This document shows, piece by piece, positions 8,454 to 16,622 of a stretch of DNA of 64,000 nt. This stretch comes from Herbidospora cretacea. Lineage in GTDB: Bacteria; Actinomycetota; Actinomycetes; Streptosporangiales; Streptosporangiaceae. The translations under genes were made by a program, and so were the position numbers. The stretch covers positions 62,001 to 126,000 of the forward strand of contig NZ_BBXG01000017.1 of assembly GCF_001570605.1 (NCBI RefSeq), given 5' to 3'. Below the pieces are notes generated by a model. It was not told the origin of the DNA, ran no database searches, and worked only from the letters and a program-made list of their open reading frames with translations. The stretch's first letter is position 1, and the number at the start of each line of letters is the position of its first letter.

Positions 8454-9410
8454 GTGAACACGGTCTACATCGGGGGTTACACGCCGGACACCGGAGGGGC
8501 GGGACCGGGCGTGACCGTCGCCGCCCGCGCCGCGGACGGGTCCCTCACCGAGGCCGGCACGGCCGCCGCCTCCGGCCCCTCGTTCCTCGCCGCCCACCCC
8601 TCGCTCCCGGTCCTGTACGCCGTCGGCGAGGCCGACCACGGCACGATCACCGCCTTCGGCACCGCGACCGGCGAGCCCGAGCGCCTCGCCACCCGGTCGA
8701 GCGGCGGCAGCTCCCCCTGCCACCTGGCCGTCTTCGAGCACCTGCTCGCCGTGGCCAACTACGCCGACGGCATGGTGGCCCTGCACACCCTCGACGACGA
8801 GGGCCTGTTCACCGGCCCGCCCCTGCTGTTCCCGAACGACGGCGGCGGCCCCGACCCCGAGCGCCAGCGCGGCCCCCACGCCCACCAGGCGACCTTCGAG
8901 GCCGGCGTCCTTTACGTCACCGACCTCGGCGCCGACCAGATCCGCCAGTGGCGGGTCCGGCGCGAGGTCACCGAGCTCGAACCCGTCGCGCTCACCCCGG
9001 GCACCGGCCCCCGCCACCTGGTGAGCGCCCCGGGCGGCTGGTTCGTCACCGGCGAGCTCGACGGCCGGGTCCACGCCTTCGACCGCAACTGGAACCCCAC
9101 CGGCCACGCCCCCGCGAGCGGCCGCGAGGGCGTCAACTACCCCTCCCACATCCAGCTCCACCGCGACCGGCTCTACGTCGCCAACCGGGGGCCCGACACG
9201 ATCGCCGTGTTCGACCCCGAGACGCTGAAGATGATCGCCGAGGTCGACTGCGGCGGCGACTGGCCCCGCCACTTCGCGATCGACGGGGACGATCTCTACG
9301 TCGCCAACCAGCGCGGCGGCGGCGTCGTCCACTTCCGGCTGGCCGACGGCGTGCCGGAGCCGACCGGCCACGTGCTGGCCGTGCCGACCCCGACCTGCGT
9401 CCTCCTTTAA
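8454..9410 (+). CDS. Lactonase family beta-propeller (6-phosphogluconolactonase-like)
   Basis: A 318-residue protein from a GTG start at 8454 with AAGGAG upstream. It has repeated blades of the Pgl/cytochrome cd1-like seven-bladed propeller family: TVYIGGYTPDTGG at the start, then PSFLAAHPSLPVLYAVGE, SSPCHLAVFEHLLAVANY, GPHAHQATFEAGVLYVTDLGADQI, GTGPRHL and GDWPRHFAIDGDDLYVANQ. Members include E. coli Pgl, which hydrolyses 6-phosphogluconolactone, but many actinobacterial members have no proven substrate. It diverges from the MarR-GNAT gene. Its stop codon overlaps the stop codon of the convergent downstream gene in a shared TTAA. Confidence 0.85.
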   Translation: MNTVYIGGYTPDTGGAGPGVTVAARAADGSLTEAGTAAASGPSFLAAHPSLPVLYAVGEADHGTITAFGTATGEPERLATRSSGGSSPCHLAVFEHLLAVANYADGMVALHTLDDEGLFTGPPLLFPNDGGGPDPERQRGPHAHQATFEAGVLYVTDLGADQIRQWRVRREVTELEPVALTPGTGPRHLVSAPGGWFVTGELDGRVHAFDRNWNPTGHAPASGREGVNYPSHIQLHRDRLYVANRGPDTIAVFDPETLKMIAEVDCGGDWPRHFAIDGDDLYVANQRGGGVVHFRLADGVPEPTGHVLAVPTPTCVLL

Positions 9411-11953
9411 GGCGCGTCCGGCAGCCCGTCGCAGAGCGGGTTCGCGGCGGGCGGCTCGTCGGCGTCGAGCGGTCCGCAGCGGACCAGGGGCGGCGTCGGT
9501 TCCTTCTCGACCCTGAGCATGCCGACCGCCTTGTTCACCGGGTCGTGGCGTTCGCCGTGGCCGAAGTCGATGACGCCGCTCGACCCGTTCCACGCCGACG
9601 GGCCCGAGGTGCGGGCCAGGCGGTAGAGCACGTCGCCCCGGCTGGGCAGGTCGTCGCCCGGCCGGTAGGCGCGGTCGGCCGCCCGGTAGACCACGTCGAC
9701 CGCGTCGTAGGTCAGGATCAGGTTGTCGTCGGCGGCGTCGGCGTGCGCGCCGGCGCGCAGGGCGCTGACGAAGCCGGTCGGTTTGACCTCGCCCCACATC
9801 TCCCGGCTGGCCAGCGCCACGTAGTAGACCTCGGTCTGGGCCATCGCGGCGATCTCGGCCCGGTGGTCGGCGACCACCCGGATCACGTCGTCGCCCGCGA
9901 CCACCTTGAGCACCCCGGCCCCGCAGGCGCTGCTGCCCTCCAGGGCCTTGAGGAAGCCGACGAACTCGCGGGCGCGACCGGCGTACATGAAGACGTCGGC
10001 GTCGCGGGCGCAGGCGGCGGCGACCGCGCCCGACATGCCCTCGCGGGAGGCCCCGTAGGCGACCGGCGCGCCCACCTCGACCTTCTCGGCGGTGAGCGCC
10101 GTGGAGAAGTCCCCGGCCAGGTTGTTGGTGTAGGTGTCGTCGACCGTCCCGTCCTGGACGATCACCGCCGTCTCCGCCTTGAGGGTGCGGCGGGCGAACC
10201 GGGCCGACAGGGTGGCCTCGCGGAAGTTGGTCGGGCCGACGCGGAAGAAGTAGGGCGAGGGCCGGTCGCCGACGATGCCCAGGTCGTCGGCGGTGGCCGT
10301 GGTGGTCATGTTGGGGATCTTGGCGGCGTCGAACCGGTCGACCGCGGCCTCGACCCCGCCGACGCTGCGGCCCAGGCCCACCACCCCGACCAGATGGGGG
10401 TCGTCGTCGGCCAGCCGGGCCACCAGTTCGGCCGCCCGGCCGCCGTGGGCGTAGTTGTCGCCCGCGTTGACGATCAGGATGCGCAGCCGGAGCGGGTTCT
10501 GGAGGGTGCGCTGGTACTCCTCGGCGGCGGTCAGCTCGGCGACCATGCTGGGGAAGCGGGTGTCGTCCTGCGCGGTCTGCCGCACCGAGTATTCACCGAA
10601 CAGCGCCAGGGTGACGTACTGCGCCGACTCGACGGCGAAGGCGTTGTTGGCGTCGATGCGGCCGACCAGGCCGGCGATCGGCTTGGCGAACAGGCCGTCG
10701 GGGGCGGCGCCGTCGGCGTTGACCACGCCGACGCACTCGCCGCCCACCCGGTCGACGTAGGGGAGCCCGCCGCAGTGGGCCGCGCGCTCCGACAGGTTGA
10801 CCACCACGAACCCGATGATCAGGCCGGGCAGCACCGCCAGCACGACCGCCCAGTAGATCCAGGCGCGCAGCTGGTGCCCGGCGGGCCGGAAGCGGTGCGG
10901 GACGCCCGGGTGGGCGGCGTGGTCGCCGGGCCCGATCACCAGCCGGACCGGCATCCGGCGGCCCCGGTGCTCCCGCCGCCAGGTCCCGACGTGGCCGGTG
11001 ATGTCGGCGAGCGGGGTGGCCGCGATCGGCCGGGGCTCGGCGAGCTGGTCGGGCACGGCCGCGACCACGACCACCGGCACCGGATGACCGGTCAGCGCGG
11101 CGGCGTCCTCCAGCAGCCGCAGGAACCGGGCGTTCACCCCGCGGGGGTCGGCGACCTGTAATCGCAGCAGGCAGTAGAGCCCGCGCCCCCAGCTCGGCCA
11201 CGGGATGCGCCATTTCTTGTACGCCTGCCGCAGGTCCTCGCACATCGCGTTGACCGCCAGCCGTTCGATGTCCTCCGGCGAGGCGTTGGCCAGCCGCAGC
11301 GCGTACCAGGCGATCCGCTCCCACGACCCGCGCCGCAGCACCGGCTGGCGGCGGAACCAGCCGTAGAAGAACCAGCCCCGGATCGACGCGAAGCCCTGCG
11401 CCGCGACGCCGACCACGGCCACCAGCGCGCCCAGCACCCACGGCAGCACGCCGACCAGGTCGGTCGGCCCGGCCAGCAGCCAGACCACGATCGTGCCGAT
11501 CGGCACCCAGGTCAGCGCGGCCCGGCCGATGAAGAAGTCGGCGACCAGCCGCAGCGACGCGTCGGCGGGGCCGCGCCGCCGGTCGCGCAGCCGGCGGCGG
11601 AAGTCCTGGTAGCCCTCGTGGGACTGCGGCTCGGGCGCGTGGTGCTGCCCGGCGGCCCACAGCACGAACTGGGCCAGCGGGAACCGGGGCGGCGGCAGGA
11701 ACGAGCCGCCGACCGGCCGGCCGAGCTGGCCGCGCGGCCCCGCCAGGGCGGACACCAGCGCGAGCACCGACCCGTGCTCGCCGTCGCGGATCAGCGCGGT
11801 CGGCAGATGGTCGACGAACGGCGCGGTCAGCTCGGCGACGACGCCCGGCGCGTCGCGGCCGGTCACCAGCACGACGGGAAGCTGCTGGTCGCGCCGCCAG
11901 AACCAGGGCCGGCGGAGGAACCCGGCTAAGTCTCCACGCAGGTCTGCCGTCAC
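9407..11953 (-). CDS. Membrane protein with extracellular periplasmic-binding-protein-like receptor domain
   Basis: An 848-residue protein starting at a GTG at 11953 that overlaps the glpK stop (GTGA), so it is translationally coupled to glycerol kinase. Residues about 20-140 look like a cytoplasmic module beginning PVVLVTGRDAPGVVAEL, possibly a degenerate P-loop. Hydrophobic segments lie at about 145-161, 166-188 and 365-386. After the last one, residues about 440-760 resemble a type 1 periplasmic-binding fold of the branched-chain amino acid receptor kind (LRILIVNAGDNYAHGG, DPHLVGVVGLGRSVGG, YFFRVGPTNFREA, TAVIVQDGTVDDTYTNNLAG, VFMYAGRAREFVGFLKAL, LILTYDAVDVVYRA). It is probably a ligand-sensing membrane protein. 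No enzymatic or permease motif was recognised, and the function is unknown. Confidence 0.75.
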   Translation of the reverse strand: MTADLRGDLAGFLRRPWFWRRDQQLPVVLVTGRDAPGVVAELTAPFVDHLPTALIRDGEHGSVLALVSALAGPRGQLGRPVGGSFLPPPRFPLAQFVLWAAGQHHAPEPQSHEGYQDFRRRLRDRRRGPADASLRLVADFFIGRAALTWVPIGTIVVWLLAGPTDLVGVLPWVLGALVAVVGVAAQGFASIRGWFFYGWFRRQPVLRRGSWERIAWYALRLANASPEDIERLAVNAMCEDLRQAYKKWRIPWPSWGRGLYCLLRLQVADPRGVNARFLRLLEDAAALTGHPVPVVVVAAVPDQLAEPRPIAATPLADITGHVGTWRREHRGRRMPVRLVIGPGDHAAHPGVPHRFRPAGHQLRAWIYWAVVLAVLPGLIIGFVVVNLSERAAHCGGLPYVDRVGGECVGVVNADGAAPDGLFAKPIAGLVGRIDANNAFAVESAQYVTLALFGEYSVRQTAQDDTRFPSMVAELTAAEEYQRTLQNPLRLRILIVNAGDNYAHGGRAAELVARLADDDPHLVGVVGLGRSVGGVEAAVDRFDAAKIPNMTTTATADDLGIVGDRPSPYFFRVGPTNFREATLSARFARRTLKAETAVIVQDGTVDDTYTNNLAGDFSTALTAEKVEVGAPVAYGASREGMSGAVAAACARDADVFMYAGRAREFVGFLKALEGSSACGAGVLKVVAGDDVIRVVADHRAEIAAMAQTEVYYVALASREMWGEVKPTGFVSALRAGAHADAADDNLILTYDAVDVVYRAADRAYRPGDDLPSRGDVLYRLARTSGPSAWNGSSGVIDFGHGERHDPVNKAVGMLRVEKEPTPPLVRCGPLDADEPPAANPLCDGLPDAP

Positions 11954-13404
11954 CGCGCGGCCCACCCCCGCGACCGCTCCACCGCGCGCAGCCAGTCGTC
12001 GTAGGCCCGGTCGTCGCGGGCCCCCGGCTCGAACCGCCGGTCGAGCCGCCAGGTGTGCCTGAGCTCCTCGCGGGTCGACCAGACCCCGGCGCCGAGCCCG
12101 GCCAGGAACGCCGCGCCCAGCGCCGTCGTCTCCTGGATCTCGGGCCGCTCGACCGGGATGCCGAGCTGGTCGGCCTGGACCTGCATGAGCAGGTCGTTGG
12201 CGCTGCCGCCGCCGTCGGCCTTGAGCACGGTCACCTCCTCGGACATGGTGGCGACGATGTCGCGCACCTCGTAGGCGATCGCGTCGAGCGTCGCCCGCGC
12301 CAGATGTGCCTTGGTCGTACCCCGCGTGAGGCCGGTGATCGTCCCCCGGGCGTCCGGATCCCAATGAGGCGCTCCCAGGCCAGTGAGAGCGGGCACGAAG
12401 ACCACGCCGCCGGCGTCGGGGACCGACCGGGCCAGTTCCTCCGACTCGGCCGCCGTCGCGATCAGGCCGAGCCCGTCGCGCAGCCACTGCACCGCCGCGC
12501 CGGTCACGAAGATCGCCCCTTCCAGGGCGTAGGTCAGCTCACCCGAGGGCTCCTGCCAGGCGACCGTGGTGAGCAGCCCCGCCTCGGAGCCCACCGCCTC
12601 GCGGCCGGTGTTGACCAGGACGAAGGAGCCGGTCCCGTACGTGCACTTGACGTCGCCCACCTCGAAGCAGGTCTGGCCGAACAGCGCCGCCTGCTGGTCG
12701 CCGGCCATCCCGGAGATCGGCAGGTCGAGGCCGAGGAAGTGGGCGGGGTCGGTCCGGGCGATCTCGCCGTAGTTGGGCACCACCTCGGGCAGCAAATCGA
12801 GCGGCACCCCGAACAGGTCGCACAGCTCCGGTGACCAGGCCCCCGCGTGGATGTCGTAGAGAAGCGTGCGGGAGGCGTTCGACGGGTCGGTCACGTGGCG
12901 GGCGCCGCCGGTCAGCCGGGCCACCAGATAGCTGTCGACCGTGCCGACGGCCAGGTCCTTCGCCGCCCAGGCCTCCGGGTCGCGCTCGGCCAGCCAGGTC
13001 AGCTTGGTGCCGGTGAAGTAGGGGTCGAGGCGCAGGCCGGTGAGTTCGGTCACACGCGGTTCGTGACCTTCCTCGCGAAGACGGGCGCAGATGTCCGCCG
13101 AGCGCCTGTCCTGCCAGACAATGGCGTTGCGGGGGGCGTCCAAAGTGGTGGTGTTCCACACAACGGCCGTCTCGCGCTGGTTGGTCAGGCCGACGCACCG
13201 GACCGTGGTGCTTGCCCTGGCCAGAGCGGTGCGGCAGGCTGCCAGCGTCGCGCGCCAGATGTCGTCGGGCGCGTGCTCGACCCAGCCGGGCTCCGGGAAC
13301 CGTTGCTCGAATTCCTGGTATCCGCGGGAGTCGATGTGGCCGTCCTCACCCACCACGAGTGCGGTCACACCGGTCGTACCAGCGTCTATCGCCAAAACCG
13401 CCAC
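11950..13404 (-). CDS. glpK: Glycerol kinase
   Basis: A 484-residue FGGY-family kinase making glycerol 3-phosphate from glycerol and ATP. It shows the N-terminal phosphate loop AIDAGTTGVTAL, TNQRETAVVWN, WQDRRSADIC, GMAGDQQAALFGQ, CTYGTGSFVLVNTG and the C-terminal ADGGGSANDLLMQ. The start is a GTG at 13404 with GAGG just upstream. A perfect DasR-type palindrome lies 15 bases upstream. The next gene in the operon encodes the receptor-like membrane protein, not the usual glpF or glpD. Confidence 0.95.
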   Translation of the reverse strand: MAVLAIDAGTTGVTALVVGEDGHIDSRGYQEFEQRFPEPGWVEHAPDDIWRATLAACRTALARASTTVRCVGLTNQRETAVVWNTTTLDAPRNAIVWQDRRSADICARLREEGHEPRVTELTGLRLDPYFTGTKLTWLAERDPEAWAAKDLAVGTVDSYLVARLTGGARHVTDPSNASRTLLYDIHAGAWSPELCDLFGVPLDLLPEVVPNYGEIARTDPAHFLGLDLPISGMAGDQQAALFGQTCFEVGDVKCTYGTGSFVLVNTGREAVGSEAGLLTTVAWQEPSGELTYALEGAIFVTGAAVQWLRDGLGLIATAAESEELARSVPDAGGVVFVPALTGLGAPHWDPDARGTITGLTRGTTKAHLARATLDAIAYEVRDIVATMSEEVTVLKADGGGSANDLLMQVQADQLGIPVERPEIQETTALGAAFLAGLGAGVWSTREELRHTWRLDRRFEPGARDDRAYDDWLRAVERSRGWAAR

Positions 13405-13418
13405 GGCGCCTCACTTTT

Positions 13419-13430
13419 TGGTCTAGACCA
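13419..13430. promoter_or_regulatory. Candidate DasR-type operator upstream of glpK
   Basis: TGGTCTAGACCA is a perfect 12-bp palindrome identical to the core of the DasR-responsive element known from Streptomyces (A-S-TGGTCTAGACCA-S-T). It lies 15 bases upstream of the glpK GTG and 81 bases upstream of the phosphofructokinase start. A GntR-family repressor binding here would block glpK expression. The identity of the regulator is inferred from the motif. Confidence 0.6.
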
Positions 13431-13467
13431 TTGTTGCGCCGTCACGGCAGAATGCCACCGTCGGCGT

Positions 13468-13482
13468 CCAGACACAGTCTGG
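13468..13482. promoter_or_regulatory. Perfect inverted repeat upstream of phosphofructokinase
   Basis: CCAGAC-ACA-GTCTGG is a 15-bp perfect dyad 29 bases before the phosphofructokinase ATG. It could be an operator or a small hairpin in the leader. No family could be assigned. Confidence 0.35.
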
Positions 13483-13511
13483 CCGCGCTATCTCATATGG
13501 AGGAACCCGAC

Positions 13512-14537
13512 ATGCGTATTGGAGTGCTCACCGGTGGCGGCGACTGCCCCGGTCTGAACGCCGTGATCCGGGCCGTGGTCCGTAAAGGCGTCGGCGTCTA
13601 CGGTCACGAGTTCGTGGGGTTCCGCGACGGCTGGCGCGGCCCGCTTGAGGGCGACACGATGCCCCTCGACGTTCAGTCGGTCCGCGGCATCCTGCCGCGC
13701 GGCGGCACCATCCTTGGCTCCTCGCGCACCAACCCGATCAAGATCGAGGGCGGCGTCGAGCGCATCAAGGACAACCTTGCCAGCCTGAACATCGACGCCC
13801 TGGTCGCCATCGGCGGCGAGGACACCCTTGGCGTCGCCAAGCAGCTCTACGACCGGGGCGTCAAGGTCGTGGGTGTGCCCAAGACGATCGACAACGACCT
13901 CAACGCGACCGACTACACCTTCGGTTTCGACACCGCGGTGAACATCGCGATGGAGGCCATCGACCGCCTCCACACCACCGCCGAGTCGCACCACCGCGCG
14001 CTCATCTGCGAGGTCATGGGCCGCCACGCGGGCTGGATCGCGCTGCACGCCGGCATGGCCGCGGGCGCCAACGTCATCCTGATCCCCGAGAAGCCCTTCG
14101 ACATCGACAAGGTCTGCGAGTACGTCGAGTCGCGCTTCAAGACCCGCTACTCCCCGATCATCGTGGTCGCCGAGGGCGCCCACCCGGTCGACGGCCAGAT
14201 GGAGCTGCAGGCCGGCGAGCTCGACGCGTTCGGCCACGTCCGCCTCGGCGGCATCGGTGACCGTCTCGCCCAGGAGATCGAGAAGCGCACCGGCAAGGAG
14301 GCCCGCACCACGGTCCTCGGCCACATCCAGCGCGGCGGCACCCCGACGGCCTACGACCGCGTGCTGGCCACCCGCTTCGGCCTGGCCGCGATCGACGCCG
14401 TCCACGAGGGCGACTTCGGCAAGATGGTCGGCCTCCAGGGCACCGAGATCGTCCGCAGCGGCCTCGACGCCGCGACGGCCGAGCTCAAGACCGTGCCCGT
14501 CCACCGTTACGCCGAGGCCGAGGTCTTCTTCGGCTAA
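13512..14537 (+). CDS. 6-phosphofructokinase, probably pyrophosphate-dependent
   Basis: A 341-residue PFK starting at the ATG at 13512 behind TGGAGG. Key motifs are GGGDCPGLN (8-16), RGGTILGSSRTNP, GGEDTLG (101-107), PKTIDND (123-129) and GHIQRGG-type VLGHIQRGGTP. In E. coli ATP-PFK, positions 104 and 124 are Gly. Here they are Asp104 and Lys124, which in this family mark enzymes using pyrophosphate instead of ATP, as in the Amycolatopsis methanolica PPi-PFK. The residue numbering matches without gaps. The enzyme phosphorylates fructose 6-phosphate, reversibly if PPi is the donor. The gene stands alone between divergent glpK and a convergent MHYT gene. Confidence 0.9.
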   Translation: MRIGVLTGGGDCPGLNAVIRAVVRKGVGVYGHEFVGFRDGWRGPLEGDTMPLDVQSVRGILPRGGTILGSSRTNPIKIEGGVERIKDNLASLNIDALVAIGGEDTLGVAKQLYDRGVKVVGVPKTIDNDLNATDYTFGFDTAVNIAMEAIDRLHTTAESHHRALICEVMGRHAGWIALHAGMAAGANVILIPEKPFDIDKVCEYVESRFKTRYSPIIVVAEGAHPVDGQMELQAGELDAFGHVRLGGIGDRLAQEIEKRTGKEARTTVLGHIQRGGTPTAYDRVLATRFGLAAIDAVHEGDFGKMVGLQGTEIVRSGLDAATAELKTVPVHRYAEAEVFFG

Positions 14538-14550
14538 AGACCTCCTGATC

Positions 14551-15405
14551 TCACCTGCGCGGTGTGAACAGGTCGTCGCCCTCGGGGCGGCGGTGCGCCG
14601 CGCGGGTGGGCTGCGGGGGAAGGGGCGGGGCGGGCGGAGCGTTCCGGCGGCTCTGCAGGCGCTCCAGCAGTTCGGTGTCCTCGCGCATCTCGCGGGCCGA
14701 GGGCGAGAGCAGGATCGCGAGCAGCAGGCCCACGGTGATCAGGCTGATCCCGGCGATGAGCGGCAGCAGGAAGTCCATGGCGGCGGCGCCCGAGATCGCC
14801 CTGTCGCCGGGGGTGACGCTGAGGGCGTACATGCCGGTGTAGTGCATGCCCGTGACGGCCACGCCCATCATGAGGGCGGCGCCGGTGGTGGCCAGGGGGC
14901 CGTTGACCTTCAGGGTGAACCAGAGCGCGACGGTGGCCGCGACGATGGCGATCAGGACCGACAGGGCGACCAGCAGCGGGTCGTAGACGAGGGTGCCCGT
15001 CATGCTCATCGCGAACATGCCCAGGTAGTGCATGGCGCCGACGCCGGTGCCGGCCAGCAGGCCGCCGGCGAGCAGGCGGGGGAAGCCGTCGCCCTGCGCG
15101 ACGACGTACAGGCCGCCGTAGACGACGGCGACCGCGACGACCGCGGAGACGGCGGTCAGCCCGACGTTGTAACGGATCTCGTCACCGGTGACGTCGAAGC
15201 CCATCATGGCGATGAAGTGCATGACCCAGATGCCGGTGCCGCCGATGGCGAGCGCACCTCCGGCCAGCCACCGGTAGCGGGACGCGCCCTGCGCCGACCG
15301 TGCTCTGGCGGTCAGCAGCAGACCCAGGAGTGAACCGACGACGGACATCAGATACGCGAGGAGCGGTGTCAGGGCCCCATGGGAGAAGTGGTTGATATGG
15401 GACAT
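14551..15405 (-). CDS. MHYT-domain integral membrane sensor
   Basis: A 284-residue membrane protein. The ATG at 15405 is chosen because AGGAG lies 6 bases upstream. It has seven or so hydrophobic helices and three copies of the family motif: WVMHFIAMMGF, VGAMHYLGMFAM and TGMHYTGMYAL. MHYT domains are thought to bind copper through the conserved Met and His residues near the outer face and to sense a diatomic gas or redox state. The cytoplasmic tail (about residue 245 onward) is short and Pro/Arg-rich, with no GGDEF or kinase domain, so this is a stand-alone sensor. It is divergent from the histidine kinase gene. Confidence 0.87.
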   Translation of the reverse strand: MSHINHFSHGALTPLLAYLMSVVGSLLGLLLTARARSAQGASRYRWLAGGALAIGGTGIWVMHFIAMMGFDVTGDEIRYNVGLTAVSAVVAVAVVYGGLYVVAQGDGFPRLLAGGLLAGTGVGAMHYLGMFAMSMTGTLVYDPLLVALSVLIAIVAATVALWFTLKVNGPLATTGAALMMGVAVTGMHYTGMYALSVTPGDRAISGAAAMDFLLPLIAGISLITVGLLLAILLSPSAREMREDTELLERLQSRRNAPPAPPLPPQPTRAAHRRPEGDDLFTPRR

Positions 15406-15515
15406 GCGATCTCCTGGTTGTGGTTGCAACAAAATTATTGCACCGCTCCATCTGTGTCGTTTGTCCCTTTCAAGGGTTCATGTTCTGTTCGTTATGTAGT
15501 CGTGCGGTGACCGGC

Positions 15516-16622
15516 ATGAGCATCGAGACGCCCTTCTGGCGGGCCATCGCGGTGTTCCGGGTGTGCTCGCTCGGATACGCCCTCGTGCTCCTGATCGACG
15601 GCGGCGGATACGCCGACCCGGTCGCCGGATGGTCCGTGCTCGCCGTGATGGCGGCCTGGACGGCCTTCGCCACCTACGCCTACGCGCGCGACCGGCTCAG
15701 GGGCTGGCCGCTGCTCGTCGCCGACCTGGCCGTCACCGCCGCCTGCCTGCTGTCGTCCATCTGGGTCCAGGGTTTCGGCGGCGAGCGCGGCACCATGCCG
15801 ATCACCGCGACGTGGGTGGCCGCGCCGGTGGTCGCCTGGGCGGTCTACTCGGGCCGCCGCGCCGGGGCCGCGGCGGCGGCGGTGATCGCCGCCCTCGACG
15901 TCTGGCTGCGCGGGGTCGGCGTGCTCGACCTCAACACCGTCCAGATCAACGGCGCGGTCCTGCTGTTCCTCGCGGGCGTGGTGATCGGCCACGTCGCCCA
16001 GCTCTCCCGCCGGGCCGACGCGCTGATGCAGCAGGCCGTCGAGATCGAGGCGGCCGGACGCGAACGCGAACGCCTGGCCCGGGGCATCCACGACTCGGTC
16101 CTCCAGGTCCTCGCCCTGGTCCAGCGCAGGGGAGCCGAGATCGGCGGCGAGGCGGCCGAGCTGGGCCGCCTGGCGGGGGAGCAGGAGGCGGTGCTGCGCG
16201 AGCTGGTCCGCACCACCCCCCGCCCGCGTGTGGCCGAGACGGCCGATCTCAACGAGGTGCTGCGCCGGCACGCCTCCGCCACGGTCACCGTCGCCACCCC
16301 GGCGACCCCGCTCGACCTGCCCGCCCGCACCGCCGAGGAGCTGGAGGCCGCCGTCGCCAACGCCCTGAGCAACGTCCGGCACCACTGCCCCGAGGGCACG
16401 AAGGCGTGGATATTGGTCGAGGCGGAGGACGGCGCGATCACGGTGACCGTCCGCGACGACGGCCCCGGCATCCCCGAGGGCCGCCTGGCCGAGGCCGAGC
16501 GGTCGGGCCGCCTGGGCGTCTCCCAGGCGATCAGGGGCCGGGTGGCCGCCCTGGGCGGGACGGTCACGATTGTCTCCTCCCCTGAGGGGACGGAGATCGA
16601 GATGGTTATCGTGGCGCCATGA
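15516..16622 (+). CDS. Two-component sensor histidine kinase (NarL/DesK-type)
   Basis: A 368-residue kinase from the ATG at 15516; a GTG at 15507 is an alternative. The N-terminal 150 residues contain about five to six membrane helices with a short loop. The dimerisation and phosphoacceptor segment is of the HisKA_3 type, ARGIHDSVLQVLALVQ, with the phosphorylatable His near residue 191. The C-terminal ATPase has an N-box (AVANALSNVRHHC) and a G1 box (VRDDGPGIPEGRL). The gene overlaps the response regulator start by 4 bases (ATGA), so the two form a cognate pair. The input signal is unknown. Confidence 0.92.
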   Translation: MSIETPFWRAIAVFRVCSLGYALVLLIDGGGYADPVAGWSVLAVMAAWTAFATYAYARDRLRGWPLLVADLAVTAACLLSSIWVQGFGGERGTMPITATWVAAPVVAWAVYSGRRAGAAAAAVIAALDVWLRGVGVLDLNTVQINGAVLLFLAGVVIGHVAQLSRRADALMQQAVEIEAAGRERERLARGIHDSVLQVLALVQRRGAEIGGEAAELGRLAGEQEAVLRELVRTTPRPRVAETADLNEVLRRHASATVTVATPATPLDLPARTAEELEAAVANALSNVRHHCPEGTKAWILVEAEDGAITVTVRDDGPGIPEGRLAEAERSGRLGVSQAIRGRVAALGGTVTIVSSPEGTEIEMVIVAP

